Shown here: piece by piece, positions 21,099 through 33,366 of the stretch | How the letters are laid out: the number at the start of each line of letters is the position of its first letter | Position numbering within the stretch: the first letter of the stretch is position 1 | Assembly (NCBI RefSeq): GCF_022605165.1 | Contig: NC_063069.1 | Location: 930,001 to 994,000 of the forward strand | DNA length: 64,000 bases | Direction of reading: 5' to 3' | Source of the DNA: Purpureocillium takamizusanense | Lineage: Eukaryota > Ascomycota > Sordariomycetes > Hypocreales > Ophiocordycipitaceae | The notes under the pieces: generated by a model | The model's input: only the letters and a program-made list of their open reading frames with translations | Told to the model about the DNA's origin: nothing | Databases searched by the model: none | Position numbers and translations under genes: made by a program

Positions 21099-23599
21099 AA
21101 GTGGACAGCAGCTGTTCTCAGGACTTTTCTCTCCCCCGGTGAGAAATCCATCACGCTGTTTCACCGCTCCTTGCCCATAACCGCAACACCCATTAGCTCT
21201 GTCTTGTCGCCAACATTCATGTTGCCGCTGCCGTCGCGCCTGTCAGCTGGACAATGGAAATTGCATTTCTCTATGGCTATGGAGATATCGCACTTTACAG
21301 CGGTGTCTTGACACCCGAAGGGCCCCGCTGTATTAGTTCGCTGCACGTCTGCTGCTGCCTTGCTTGAGAGATGGTCATGCGGAAGCTCCATCACGGAGCC
21401 CCCCGAGCGCTGTGGGGACCAGCTACGAAGCACAGCATCAGCGCTGAGGATGTGGGCGTACTCTTGCGTCAGAATCAGAGCCGGCTTGTTGACAAAAAGA
21501 GCTCGATGGAAATTGCGCCGCTAGAGAGTCCATGATTTGAAGCTGCGTGCGCGGTGTCCAAAGCTGAGGTGAAGATTGATCTTTGGCAACGAAGCTTTGA
21601 AAATGGGGGAGACTGTGGTCGGGAGAAAGAAGCATTAGACGGAGACGTGCAAAGAGAAACAGACATCGGGCCTCTTGGCTAGAAGGGGAGGCAAAAGAAT
21701 AGCAGTACTCAGTAGTTTTCCTTGCATTCATGTTGACGGGAGGAGAGCTGTGTCAGGTGTTCATCGCTACGAATCGAAATCTACGAAGCTGTGCATGCTA
21801 TATACCAACGCAAAGGATTCACGTTACCTGGATCTACACTCCATGGCCCTACCAGGCGACCCCCTCCTAACCATGTAACGAAGACGCGTGCTACAGTATT
21901 GGTCTGGTGCTGAGGGGCAGGACATCTTGGTGGTCTGGTGTGACACCATGGACCTGAAAGTTACCAACCACTCTGCTCGTACGCGCTGTCAACTGACACA
22001 GCACACACCCACCACCACTGTAATGTGCCGGAGCTGACATCTGCAGTGGTCGTCTGGTGTGTCACCGGCCCCCAAGGGATCTTGCATTGTGATGTCGACG
22101 AATTAGCCTTTTGTGGGCCGAGGCAACGGTTCCCGAAAGTATGGGGAAAAAACTCTATGCGAGTTGCAAAACGTTTGGCAGGACCACCAATGCCGTTTAG
22201 ACATGCGAAGGCGTTAGATTTGAGTTTGCGTGGAATGTTTCACCGTTTGTGCTGGCGCGGGGTTGCATCAATTCCATCGCATTGCTTTGCTCCTGCTCAG
22301 CAATGCATTGTTCAGCAACGATCGCCAACGTCAGTCGGTTCTCCGGGTACCTCCATGCAGGGCTTCAGCAGGCTTGCGGATCGGGCGCATCCCAGTCCTT
22401 GCATAATTAAATCGTTCCCCGGATCTGGATATCCGTGGCGTCTCGACGGGCGGCGAGATAACTATCCCGTCCGCGTGCACGCTACGGGGGGGATTCCACG
22501 ACCTTTCGAGTAAACTACTCCCCATTTTCTCGTATTGCACGTCCCGCCGCCTCACGTCGTGCAGCGTCTCGGTCAGACCAGACTGCCATTGTCTCAAACT
22601 CCGGCCGTTCGCCCCAGGTAGGACGGCACCGGGTTGCGGTAGAGGAGCAAGCCGGTAGTGCGAGCCAAGCCCGGCCGGGTCTCCTGCCTCCAAGCTACAA
22701 AAAAAGTTAGTATAGCGACTAGCTAGCGTTTCTCCGCGCGGGCCGCTCTGGGCCTGCTGGACCCTTGCGCCGAGGCGGCGGCAGCTGAGCCAGCTAAACC
22801 CGTGGGGGGAAATGGCGGCGTGGGCGGGGAGGGGAGACGAGACAAAAGCCCACTTTGCGTCATAGGGTTGCAGGCACTCGTGTTTGCCGACAGCGCCGCG
22901 AGCGAACGATGCAAATCCCGTCTTGGCGACGAAGCGGCGCAAGGTGGGGGGTTCATCGCGGCGGTCACAAACAAAAAACAGGCGCCGCCGATGACAATCA
23001 TACCGTACGTCATGTCATCCTCAAGCGCGGGCCGTGACTATGATGCTATCCCCGGTAGCTCGGTCCATCAATGTTGCCCCGTATCCGACCAGCACGGGGG
23101 CTAGCCAGCTGCTACGAGACACCATACGTCGAGGAGAGCAGAAGACGAGAGGGACTACCGGCGGGCGGCGGCTCAACTGGTTTCCTTGGCGGCGTCCACG
23201 AACGAACGAAAGGGGGGGGGGGGAGGATCGGTAGGTGGAACGGCGGGGTGGTACAGGTCAGGTGTGACGATGCGGTGCGATGCGATACGAGGCGAGTCGG
23301 GCTGACGATGGCTTCAACGAGGCTTGCCTGCGTTGACGTCTAGTCTGTCTTTGCGCGGAGGGAGGAGGGGGGGAGGTCGTTCGGTGGTTGAGGGCGCATG
23401 TATAAAGAGGGGGGGATGCCCAGGCCATGCAGAGATCGTCTCCTCCATCCCACCAACAGACACACACCCACACACATACACACACACACACCACTACAGT
23501 CGCTCATCTCAGATCGATCTGACCACACACCATCTTTCCTCCACTTTTCAACTACACACGACCAAAACACATATACACCCGCACCCGCACCCACCCAAT
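21099..23599. other. 2.5-kb intergenic stretch with poly-G and CA repeats
   Basis: No gene supported; ORFs up to 203 aa lack ATG context or motifs. It holds a 12-G run at 23212-23223 and a CA-rich stretch about 23460-23495. The right end is the promoter/leader of the secreted protein gene. Confidence 0.5.
23401..23407 (+). promoter_or_regulatory. TATA box of secreted-protein gene
   Basis: TATAAAG, 199 bp before the ATG at 23600. It is followed by a CA/CT-rich stretch and a CACCCAATATG start context. Confidence 0.5.
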
Positions 23600-24208
23600 A
23601 TGAGGACCACCGCCGGCATCCTCTCCCTACTGCTCACCTGCACCGGCCTCGCCGCCGCGCAAGACGTGCAGTCCAAGCCCTTCAACCTCGTCCTCCAGTC
23701 CGCCGACAAGTCCCTCGACGGGGTCAAGCTCGCGGCCTGCCACTCGGGCGCGGCCATCGAGTCGCTCTGCCTAGCGGGCCGCGACTCGGGCCCCAGCTTC
23801 TACCTCAACACGACGCAGGGCTCGACGTCGCCGCTCAGCGGGTACGAGCCTGCGGGCGCGCTCATCTGGAACCTGCCCATCGGCGGCGGCGGCGTCGCGT
23901 CGGAGCCCATGAGCTTCTACACGGACCCCTCGACCAACGTGGCGCTGCCGCTCTTCGAGCCCAGCTACACCCGGCAGTACGTGGCCGTCGAGCGCAGGAC
24001 GGGCCGCCTCGCCGTCATCGGCTACCTCGACGACTCGCACACGCCCCCGACGGCCGACAAGCCCCGCGCGCTGCGCAACTGGTACGTCTGCCAGAGCTAC
24101 TACACGGGCTACCAGTACCATACCCTCAACTGGGTGCTCGGCAACGGCAGCCAGAAGCCCCAGAACCCGAGCTGCGTCAAGGTCGAGGTGCAGCGCAAGT
24201 TTGTGTAG
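23600..24208 (+). CDS. Small secreted fungal protein, unknown function
   Basis: Single exon, 202 aa. The ATG at 23600 is chosen because it begins a clean signal peptide (MRTTAGILSLLLTCTGLAAAQ). The mature part is predicted soluble, with four cysteines (ACHSG, LCLAG, YVCQS, SCVKV). These could form two disulphides, and one NxT and one NxS site are present. Motifs such as FNLVL, LWNLPI-like and WYVCQSYYTGYQY resemble a fungal domain of unknown function found in secreted proteins. The regulated-looking TATA promoter and secretion would suit a wall or effector-like role, but nothing in the sequence proves it. Confidence 0.85.
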   Translation: MRTTAGILSLLLTCTGLAAAQDVQSKPFNLVLQSADKSLDGVKLAACHSGAAIESLCLAGRDSGPSFYLNTTQGSTSPLSGYEPAGALIWNLPIGGGGVASEPMSFYTDPSTNVALPLFEPSYTRQYVAVERRTGRLAVIGYLDDSHTPPTADKPRALRNWYVCQSYYTGYQYHTLNWVLGNGSQKPQNPSCVKVEVQRKFV

Positions 24209-24398
24209 ACTTGCAAAAGGTCGACTCGTCGGGAAGAATGGGACAATTTCACGAGACAGATTATTGAAAAGGGAGGTTAGAAGGCGGAGGGTTTGAGGCA
24301 ACATAAAGGTCATTGGGAGGAGAGCAAGTTAAACAGCATGCGCCGCGCCTCTTTTTATGCATACAACAGCAATAATACAAGCATTTCCAGAACCCAAG

Positions 24399-24805
24399 TC
24401 AGCCCACAGAGCTACGCTCCATTGCGGTGACGACAGCATCCAACCGGGCCTTTTCGTCCATGACTTCGTACAGCTGCCGCTCCAAACGGCCCACTTCGTC
24501 CTCCCAGCTCGCCATGATCTGTCGCGCAAGCAGTACTGCAGCCAAGGAAGAAAAGAAAACCCTGGTTAGTTCCCACGGTCGTTGTTGCTGTCACCAGGCC
24601 TCATCCTCCGGGGGGTGTAAAAAGATGGAGGGGCCAACAACCTGCCTTCGCGGAGGGGACGACCCGTCTGGATACAAAACTGCACGTACTCCTTGGCGCG
24701 CTGCTGTCCTTGCTGGTGCGTGTGGATGGATGCGACGAGGTCCGCTATCCTGCACTCTATATCGTGGAATGCATCCATGAGGGCGCTGCCTTCGAAATGG
24801 GCCAT
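24399..24805 (-). CDS. Small coiled-coil protein
   Basis: Not recognised. Exons are 24805-24676 and 24535-24399, 88 aa; donor GTATCC, branch AACTAACC, acceptor CTGCAG. Joined protein runs KEYVQFLLLARQIMASWEDEVGRL and is helical almost throughout, with heptad-like spacing. An alternative donor (GTGACA, about 24595) is also in phase and would add about 30 Pro/Arg-rich residues. The first model is preferred because it gives one unbroken coiled coil. Size and character resemble small subunits of kinetochore or tethering complexes, but I cannot assign it to one. Confidence 0.6.
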
Positions 24806-26003
24806 GGGCGGTGATGTTGCTGCGAAGCGCGTAGTGATGGATGGGTTGCGCAAGGAAAATGTGATGATTCATTTGATCCTTGGTGATGAAAATAGCGATC
24901 GGGAAGGTAAGGAAGAGAAAGCGTATTGGCATTTTAAATGACTTCTACAGTCTCGTTTTTCTCTTCGAAATCAAATCACTTTTTGGTTCCAGGCACAAGT
25001 CACTGTCAGAGCATCGCAAGTCTTGATCAACGTCACGCAAAAGGCGGCGGCGGAGGGTGACAACGTCAAATACATGTAGCAAATTGTAAGCCGGGCCATT
25101 GATGCACGAGCTGTTTCCTCGCGCCGTGAATCGCGCCGCGAACTGCAGCGTCGACGCGTGAAACAGGTCCAGTGGTATCAGACGCTGTTTCTTATGAGGT
25201 GGGCAGACAGTCATTCACTCATACACAAAACGCACGCCATGTGCGCCGGCCGTGCTGCCAGGAAATGGGTCGCAGCCGGTGCGGCCCCGGAGCCAAAAGT
25301 GGGGCTTTCCGCCGACCGCCGAGAGTCTGCGCGGCGACATGAAGCCGTCAAGGACGTTGGAGCGCCGGCCAGGCCACCCTCCGCTGCCGGATCCCCACCA
25401 ATAGTACCTACAAGCATGCAGTTGGGCCTAATCACGGAGTGCGAAACTTGAATCCAAACCCAGCATGACCAAACACCCGGACTCCCATTCGACAGCCTCC
25501 CGCACAAGCTTCGAATCTGCACGTCACTCCACCCAGACGTTGTCAATGCGTTGGCGGCAGACAACGACACCACACTGCACGCACATATTCACACATCCAT
25601 CGCTCTTCCGGCACTCGTTGACACACCAGGTTCATTCACAAACACAAATGTGCGAGCAGAATAGGACCCCTGTCAACACTACGCCCGCACCGCCGCCGCC
25701 ACCGTGCCGACTCTTCCAGCACCACCACCGTAGCAATCCACTGTGGCGTTTCTTGTTTGCAGCGCACGCGGAGATAGCCTCGGACGCCGACTTACACGGG
25801 CGCCCGCACCACCACCAAGCTCTCCCTCACAACATCAAAAAGACGACACGCTCACGCGTCGATCGACGACCACTGAGGTCACATTTCTCATCACCAGCTC
25901 AAACGCCCCTTTTTTTCACCACGCAAAAATAAACCCAAGACCGGACCGCGTCTTTCTTTGCAACTCGCGTAGGGCAGACACTCACAGACATCCCCCGACA
26001 TTG
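24806..26003. other. Intergenic between divergent genes, MFS promoter
   Basis: No gene supported. The last ~500 bp are CA/CT-rich. The ORF reading into the MFS gene from 25743 has no ATG and Pro/His-rich low complexity, consistent with a long 5' UTR. Confidence 0.5.
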
Positions 26004-27941
26004 ATGGCGGCCATGGAACCGCCTCCACCACCACCGCCATCCGCGGCAGCTCTGCAACACCAGCAGCAGCCACCACCACGTCATGAACAACAACAACAGC
26101 AACAACAACCCCCATCCCTCCCCGGACGCATCCTCTCCGAGCTCGGCCTCGCCGCCCTCGCCCGCGCCCCCCGCGACGTCAAGCTCCTCGTCCTGCAGCG
26201 CCTCGTCCGGCTCTCCGCCTACGGCGCCTCCACCCTCGTCCTCGTCTCCCTCCTGCGCGCCCTCGGCCTCTCCCGCGCCCAGGCGGGGCTCTTCATGACC
26301 CTCACCCTCGTCGGCGACGTCCTCGTCTCCCTGCTGCTCGGGCTCGCCGCCGACCGCCTGCTCGGGCGCCGCGCCGTGCTCGCCCTCGGCGCGGCGCTCA
26401 TGGCCGCCAGCGGGCTCGTCTTTGCTACCACCGCGACCTCCTCCACTGCTGATAGCCCGGGGAGCGAGGCATCATCGTCTTTATCGTCTTCATCGTCGTC
26501 GTATTCGTACGCCCTCCTCCTCGTCGCCGCCGTCCTCGGCGTCATCAGCCCCAGCGGCAACGAAATCGGCCCCTTCCGCGCCGTCGAGGAGAGCGTCGTC
26601 GCGCACCTCACCCCGCCGCCCGACAGGCCCGACGTGTACGCGTGGTACAGCCTCGCGGGCACGGCCGGCTCGGCGCTCGGCATGGTGACGTGCGGGTGGG
26701 CCGTCGAGGCGGCCACGGCGAGGCTCGGGTGGGCGCTGCTGGACGCGTATCGCGCCGTCTTCGTCGCCTACGCCGCGCTCGGGCTCGTTAAGCTGGCCCT
26801 CGCCCTCGCCCTGTCCCCCGCCGTGGAGGCGGATGAGGGGAAGGCTCGGGAGCGGTCCCCGGCATTGACTGCCCCTCCTTCTGCTGGTGCTACTGCTGCT
26901 GCTGGCGCCTCGGCAGAGGAGACGACGCCGCTGCTGCTGAGCGCCCCTGGAGAGGGAGAAATGGAAGGAGAAGAGGAAGAGGAAGAAGACGCCCGGGCCA
27001 AGAAGTCCGCAGACGCCAGCTCCCCGCAACGCTGGTGGACAGCCATGCTACCGCCCCTCAGCCCCGAGAGCAAGGGCATCGCCACCGCGCTGTGCCTCCT
27101 CTTTGCCCTCGACTCGTTTGCGTCGGGCCTCGCTCCCTTGTACGTCGTCCACCACCCATCGTCGTCTTTAAAATTTCAAGTCAGTAGTCCAGTTTGAGCT
27201 AACGTTTTGCTGTCTCCTCGTCACCCCCGCCGGCACAGGTCCTGGGTCACATACTACTTCCGCTCCCGCTTCAACCTCGACGAGGGCCGCCTCGGCTCCG
27301 TCTTCTTCACCACGAGCCTCATCTCCGCCTCGTCCGTCATTGTCGCCTCCGCGCTGGCCAAGCGCCTCGGCAACGTCAAGGTAGGTCAAGACAGACAGAC
27401 AGACCACCCCGTCCATCTCCCTCCTCAGTCACCCCAACCCCAACCCCAACCCCAACCCCTTACCCCTGTTCTTCCTCCTCATCTCCCTCTTTTCTCTTTT
27501 CCTTTCCCTACACCCCAACGCTGAAGCTGAGCTGAGCTGACATGTTACAACACCCGCCAGACCATGGTCTTCACACACCTCCCCTCCGCCCTCTTCCTCG
27601 CCCTCATCCCCCTCCCCTCCACGCTCGGCCCCGCCATCCTCCTCCTCGCCCTCCGCGCCTGCACCCAGTCCATGGACGTCGCCCCGCGCTCCGCCTTCCT
27701 CGCCGCCGTCCTGCTCCCCGGCGAGCGCACCGCCGTCATGGCCGCCGTCAACGTCGCCAAGACGGCCGCCCAGAGCCTCGGGCCCCTCATCACCGGCGTC
27801 CTCGCGGGGCGGGACCTCTTCTGGGTCAGCTTCGTGGCCGCCGGCTCCCTCAAGGCCTGCTACGACCTCGGCCTGCTGGCTGTCTTTAAGAACCGCGAGC
27901 ATCGTGACCGTGACTATGCGCGCGACGAGGAGAACCCCTGA
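26004..27941 (+). CDS. MFS transporter
   Basis: Major facilitator superfamily membrane transporter, substrate unknown. Exons are 26004-27139, 27239-27380 and 27561-27941, 552 aa. The start ATG precedes a Pro/Gln-rich cytosolic N-terminus. Helices follow from about residue 70, with the MFS loop motif GLAADRLLGRR after helix 2 in place of the classical G-x3-D-R-x-G-R-R. The central loop (about 285-345) is acidic and low-complexity. The second half includes SWVTYYFRSRFNLDEGRLGSVFF, ALRACTQSMDVAPRSAFLAAV and NVAKTAAQSLGPLITG. The first intron removes a stop and joins SGLAPL to SWVTYY. Intron 2 (27381-27560) contains a telomere-like CCCCAA repeat. Confidence 0.9.
27432..27459. repeat. (CCCCAA)n telomere-like, G4-prone repeat in MFS intron 2
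   Basis: Five consecutive C4 runs separated by AA, followed by TTACCCC. The minus strand reads (GGGGTT)n, able to form a G-quadruplex. Confidence 0.85.
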
Positions 27942-28097
27942 GGCTGGCAGGCATTACCTTCGCGGCACGTCATGTATATTGAATACACAGCCATTCATCT
28001 TGCCATAGATCGTAGACCAATTGTCAATAGATTTTTTTTACTTCTTATTTCTGTCACCATGCAAGATGCTCGTGGCGGATCCCCACAGAGCGTCTGT

Positions 28098-31000
28098 CTA
28101 TACCTTCCGCCTGGACTTGCGCTTCATTGCCACCTCTTTGTTCCACTCGTCCTCAAACAACGTCTTCTTTTGTGACAGCTGGCCCGGCTGAATGCCCAGC
28201 CGCCGCACGACCTGGAAAGCGCCCGTGCCCACCCCCATCGTCTGTCCCATGATGATGCACTCGCTCACGCCCTCAATCTGGTCCGTCTTCATGCCCGCCG
28301 CCGCGTCAAACAGGTGGTCCGGCGTCTTCTCAAACGACGCCAGCTGTAGCACGCTGTCGCGCATCTTGGACAGGCCGAACCGCGTGATGCCCAACACCTC
28401 GCCCTTGTACGTCATCACGTCGGCCAGCAGCTGCATGTGCCGCGGGTCGATGCCCATGTCACCCATGACTTCGCCGATTTCGTTGGCAATCGTTGTCCGC
28501 GCCGCCTCGATGCCGAGAATGTCGCGGCACTCCATGACATTGTTCGTCCGTGTCTTGGTCCCGATGACGCCCTCCGTCGTCATGCATTCCCGCAGGCCGT
28601 AGCCTTCCACGAGGACGGTATGGGTGTTCTGCTCCGACGTCTGGATGATGGCTCGGGTCGCCTCCGGATAACCCGACACGGGCACGTTGGGCAGTGTGCG
28701 TCGCAGGAAGTTGGCCCGCAGCAGCATGTCGCCGCTGTCGGCGTCCGTCTTCCGCGTCGTCGTCCTCTTGGTCGCCATCTGACTCCCATCTCGGACTCGG
28801 ATCACGATTCTGTCGCCAAAAATGGACAAGTCCTCGCGTGCTACCTTGAGCTTGCGCTGTTTGCAAATGGCCTCGGCAATGTCGTAGATGCCGATGCCCA
28901 GATGCATGTCTGACAGCGAGCCTCTGTCAATCTGGAGCACGACGTTGCCTTCCTCCGCACGCCACTCGTCCTCCACAAAGTGCAGGACGTCCGACACGTA
29001 CGTCTTCTCAATGCGCGCCTTGACCACCTTGGCCACCTCGATCTGCTCGTTGTTGAGCAGCGGACAGGTGATGACGGGCGTGCTGATAGTCTTGGAAGCA
29101 TTGATAATTTCCTTGATACGCGGCACACCCTGTGTGATACTCATACCGGCCACACCAGCAAAGTGGAAGGTCTTGAGTGTCATCTGTGTACCAGGCTCAC
29201 CAATGGACTGCGCACCGACGGCACCGACGGCATGGCCCGGCTCGACGTGGGCCTTCTTGTATTTTTCGAGACACATCTTGATGAAAAGCTGCAGCGTCGT
29301 CACCGTCACCTTGGCCGTCCGGTCGCAGTGCGCCTGAGAGTCAGGGTGGAGCGGTGTGTCGCCGTCGAAGCCGGCCAGAGCTCGTACGCGCTCCAGCTTC
29401 GTAGCCAGACCCTCGACGTGGCTTTCGATGGTCTTGAGGAATTTTCGCGCGCTCTCGTGCTCGTCAATGCCATAGTCGGTGGTGTCCTCATACTCGAGTC
29501 TGTCCTTGAGCAGGCCGATTCTCGGAAGGCGCTTACGCTCCACCTCGAGCATCGAGTCGGCGAAGCTGCGAATTTCCGTCGGCGTCATGGCCGGCTCGTC
29601 GTTGTCCCACGTCAAGTTCTCGGCATGACTCCAGGTGCGCAGGAAGTGTACCGGCTCCGCAGAGCCCTCCATGTCCACCGGGTCGAGCTTGTCCGCGCCG
29701 AACTGGAACTGCACGATGCCGCCTCCGGATGTTCTAACTGTGTCGTCGTATTGTGTCGAAAGATCCTCCAGCGACTTCATCAGTCGTCGCGACATGTACC
29801 CCGTTTCGGCGGTCTTGACGGCCGTATCGACCAGACCTTCACGACCGGAGATTGCGTGAAACAAGAACTCGGTCGGGAACAAGCCGGTGTAGAAACTGTT
29901 CTTGACGAAACCCTTGGAGGGGGGCTGTCGGGCGTTTTTGTGAAAGTGAGGAAGACTTCGGTCTTGGAACCCATCGGGCACACGCTGACCACCGATAATT
30001 TGCTGTCCGACGACGGCCACCATCTGCGCGACGTTAATGTCCGAGCCTTTCGATCCAGATTTGGCCATGATCAAAGGGGCGTTGTTGCGACTCAGGGTGT
30101 CGATACAGTATGTACCGGCCTGCTGTCGGACTTTGCTAAGGATACCGGAGATTAGGTTCTCCAGCGTCTGCTCCATGTTGCAGCCGGGTGCCTTTTCGAG
30201 CTTCCCCTGCTTGAATGTTTCAATGAGGTCATCGCACTGCTCGTACGCTGTCGATACCAGACTCTCCTTCTCGACATTGAGAGACGCCGTCGGGAACACG
30301 TCACCCACGCCGATGGAGAAGCCGCGGTTGGTGAGCTGTCGGGCGCAGAGTTTTGCCAGCCTGTTCATGGCGATGACAGCCTGGTCTGGGCCGAAATCTC
30401 TCATGATGACGTAGAAGATGGAGTCCTTCTTGCCAGAGCCGACAGTAGACTTGTCCATGCGGCCGCACATGACTTCTGAGTTGCGGACAACCAGCCAGCC
30501 GTCATTGGGATCCATGTCGGGGCACTGGCCAGGACGCGCCTTGTACGCTCTGCATTTGGCATCCAGGTTGACTTTGACGGGAGAGTCCTTGTTCGGTCGC
30601 ATCATGACGCTAAAAACCTGCTTGCCAGTCCACATGCATTGGGGTGCGATGATGGCTGGGGGCGGCAGGTCTAGCGGCGTCCTGCCGTCCATCATATGCA
30701 TGCAGATGTAGGTGAAGGTCTTCCGGTCGAAGAAGCGGTCCTTGCTGCTGAGTAGGAACGCGGCGGTGATGAAGTCCTGGGTGGCGGCAATGATGGGCTC
30801 TCCGTTTTTAGGGGTCGCCAAGTTGTACTTGACGCCCATGAGGTTGATGGCTTCGGCCCGAGCTTCTTCGGTTTGCGGGACATGCAGGTTCATCTCGTCT
30901 CCGTCGAAATCGGCGTTGTACGGGTTGCAAACACACTCGTTGAGGCGAAATGTTCTCCAGGGCCGGACCTTGACGAGATGGCTCATGATACTGAGCTTGT

Positions 31001-32619
31001 GCAGGGAAGGCTGCCGGTTGAACAGCACAATGTCGCCATCCTCGAGGTGTCGCTCAACGATATCGCCGGCAGTCAGCTGTCGCGCCCTATACTCGCGATT
31101 GGCGAATTTGAGGTTGTAGCGATAATGACTGTCCTCCTCCTTTGCCAAGACGGCCTGCGCTCCCGGCCATACGTCGCAGCCGTTCAAAACGCATTGGCGC
31201 AGCTTCTCGATATTCTGCCGGTTGACCCTTTCGGGGTACGTCAGGTTCTTTGCGACGAGGATGGGCACAGCGACCTGGTCGATGCCCAAGTTGGGGTCGG
31301 GTGAAATAACCGTACGTCCAGAGAAATCGACACGCTTGCCGGAGAGATTGCCTCGGAAACGGCCCTGCTTACCCTTCAACCGCTGACAAAAGCCCCTGGT
31401 GGACTTGCCGAAGCCAGGTTGCTGAAGGCCGGGGACGTCACTATTGACGTACATCGCGATTTGGGTTTGGAGGTACTCCCACTGTTCCATGATGGTCTGG
31501 ATGGGAGATCCTTTCTGGAGGGCAGATCGTATCATGCCACTGACCCACACAATGTCCGCAAGCTTGGTGGTAATGTCATCTTCGGTACTGGCATTGTCCT
31601 GCGCAACAGAAGGCCGGATGCACACCGGGGGCGCGGGCACGAACTGCCAAATGAACATTTCAGGTCGACCCTCGGCGGGATCCAGCCCCAACAGCTCACA
31701 GTCTGTAGGGCTGATTCTCTTGAAGAGTTTGAGGACCCGAAGCGGGTTGAGATCCTCCATTGCCTTGCGGAGGTGCTTCTCCACTTCGGGGTTCTCTCGC
31801 CTGGCCTCGGCAAACGAGTTCTCAAACTTGACTTTGGCCTCGGGAGGCACCTTCTTGACGGACGTGGACTTGTTGAACGCGACAAACTTGTCGTGGGCGA
31901 GCTTGAGGACGCCCGTCTTGCGGATTTGGCCATTGATGGAGCCGCAGTAAGGGCAAGTTTTGCACTTGCGACACTGCTCATTGATGCGCTTGCAAATCTG
32001 GGTTCGACGAAGGTTGTCGAGGAACGGCCGGCGGAGTTCTTTCAAGAACGACCGTCGCTCAGGTTCTTCTAACAGTACGCGGCCGCAATCCTATCGCTTG
32101 TGAGCCACACGCCACCGAAACGGGGAACGGAGACCAGCGTACCTTGCATATCTCCTGCAGAATAGACATGACGAATCGCAAGTAGCCGATATGGAAGGCG
32201 GGCAATGGGAGTCGCACATGGCCGAAATGGCCCGTGCAGTTTTGCAGCGAGTCTTGACATGTTGCGCATTTGCCAATCTTGCTCGAGGTGCCCTATGGCA
32301 GTGGGTTAGCCGTCGTTCGCAGGTAGCTCTCGAGACTCCTTCACTCGTACCAAGCGCGGGTCAAGAGGCCCATGTCGATACGGCGCCCGGTTATTCTCGA
32401 TATCGTAAAGCAGTCGATCGGACACTTCGAGGACAGCCTGGTTGGCAATATCCTGGTTGGACCTGTGGCGCACGCAGAAACGGTCAGCGGCATGAATCAT
32501 CGAGCCATCTCCTCGCCAACCGCAGCCACGCACTGGATTCCAAATTTGATGCCCTTGAAGCGCTTGGGCAGCTTATCAACCAGCTGCTCCTTGACTGATC
32601 TCTCGGTCGAGTTGGCCAT
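28098..32619 (-). CDS. RPO31: RNA polymerase III largest subunit (RPC1/RPC160)
   Basis: Catalytic subunit of Pol III, which makes tRNAs, 5S rRNA and U6. Exons are 32619-32534, 32462-32351, 32292-32143 and 32090-28098, 1446 aa. The first three small exons encode MANSTERSVKEQLV..., the DIENNRAPYRHGPLDPRL stretch and the zinc motif CATCQDSLQNCTGHFGH. Exon 4 holds a second Cys cluster (CRKCKTCPYCG), the active-site NADFDGDEMN (about residues 503-512) with the three Mg-binding Asp, and the bridge-helix region AVGAVGAQSIGEPGTQMTLKTFHFAG. It ends in a basic tail. Length fits Pol III (about 1450) and there is no CTD heptad tail, which excludes Pol II. All introns (52-71 bp) lie in the first 530 bp. 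Confidence 0.97.
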
Positions 32620-33366
32620 GGCGTTTGTTTCGCAAGCCGCCGGGGAGGCAGCCTCGTGGAGCGGGCTTCGGGGCGGTGGTGGTCGAGCGGCCGGCTACCG
32701 GATCACCGTTGAGAGTGAGTGGGTGAGTCGTCTGGCCGGAGGTCACAAGTGGCCGAAACCCGGTGCTGATGGCTTCTCGTCGGACTCGGCCAACATGACA
32801 GACAATTTGCGACGCGGGCCCACGGGCGGGGTAAATGGATGCTGCGGGCGGCGTTGCAAGGTGGTGGTGATGCGGGCGCAAAAGGACGATGTTCGCTTCT
32901 GCGTGACAAAATTTCGGGCGGCCCAAGATTTGCGATGGAGGAGGGACTAGCTCGCTCGGTGGATGAGCCATACCGAAGCTTTGCGGTGGGCGCCATGGCA
33001 TGGTGGGGTACGAATGAACCCCACCATTTGCCAGCTGCATGCATGCATGCCCGCATGACATGACACGGCGACCCGACGCCTCTTCTCTCGAAACGGCAAT
33101 GGACCGACAGTGGGCTGGCAGCGCTGTAAGACCTGCAGCGACCGCTACAATCCATCACATCCATGTGCGCAACGGCGTACTTCGTACCTACTATGCATGC
33201 CACGGCGACTGTCTGGCCATCAGTCGGTTCCGTGATATAAAAACGTGCATGAATACCCAGGTACTGATTATAGGTACGGCTCTATTCCATTCACCTGTTC
33301 CCATTCTACCATCTACGCAAAACCATCCTTTGCTAGGCCAGCCAAAACACTACTCAACACATCATC
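32620..33366. other. Divergent promoter region RPO31 / deaminase
   Basis: No gene seen. It contains TATAAAA at 33236-33242 for the deaminase gene. The AT-richer right half contrasts with the GC-rich left half next to RPO31. Confidence 0.5.
33236..33242 (+). promoter_or_regulatory. TATA box of the deaminase gene
   Basis: TATAAAA, 125 bp before the ATG at 33367. Confidence 0.55.

Noticed and set aside
22025..22513. 162-aa ORF in the 21.1-23.6 kb gap
   Set aside because: No ATG at its start, no motif, no splice context, ordinary composition.
23460..23500. CA-rich repeat as a mobile or CRISPR-like element
   Set aside because: Simple-sequence leader of the secreted-protein gene; no regular spacers, and the organism is eukaryotic.
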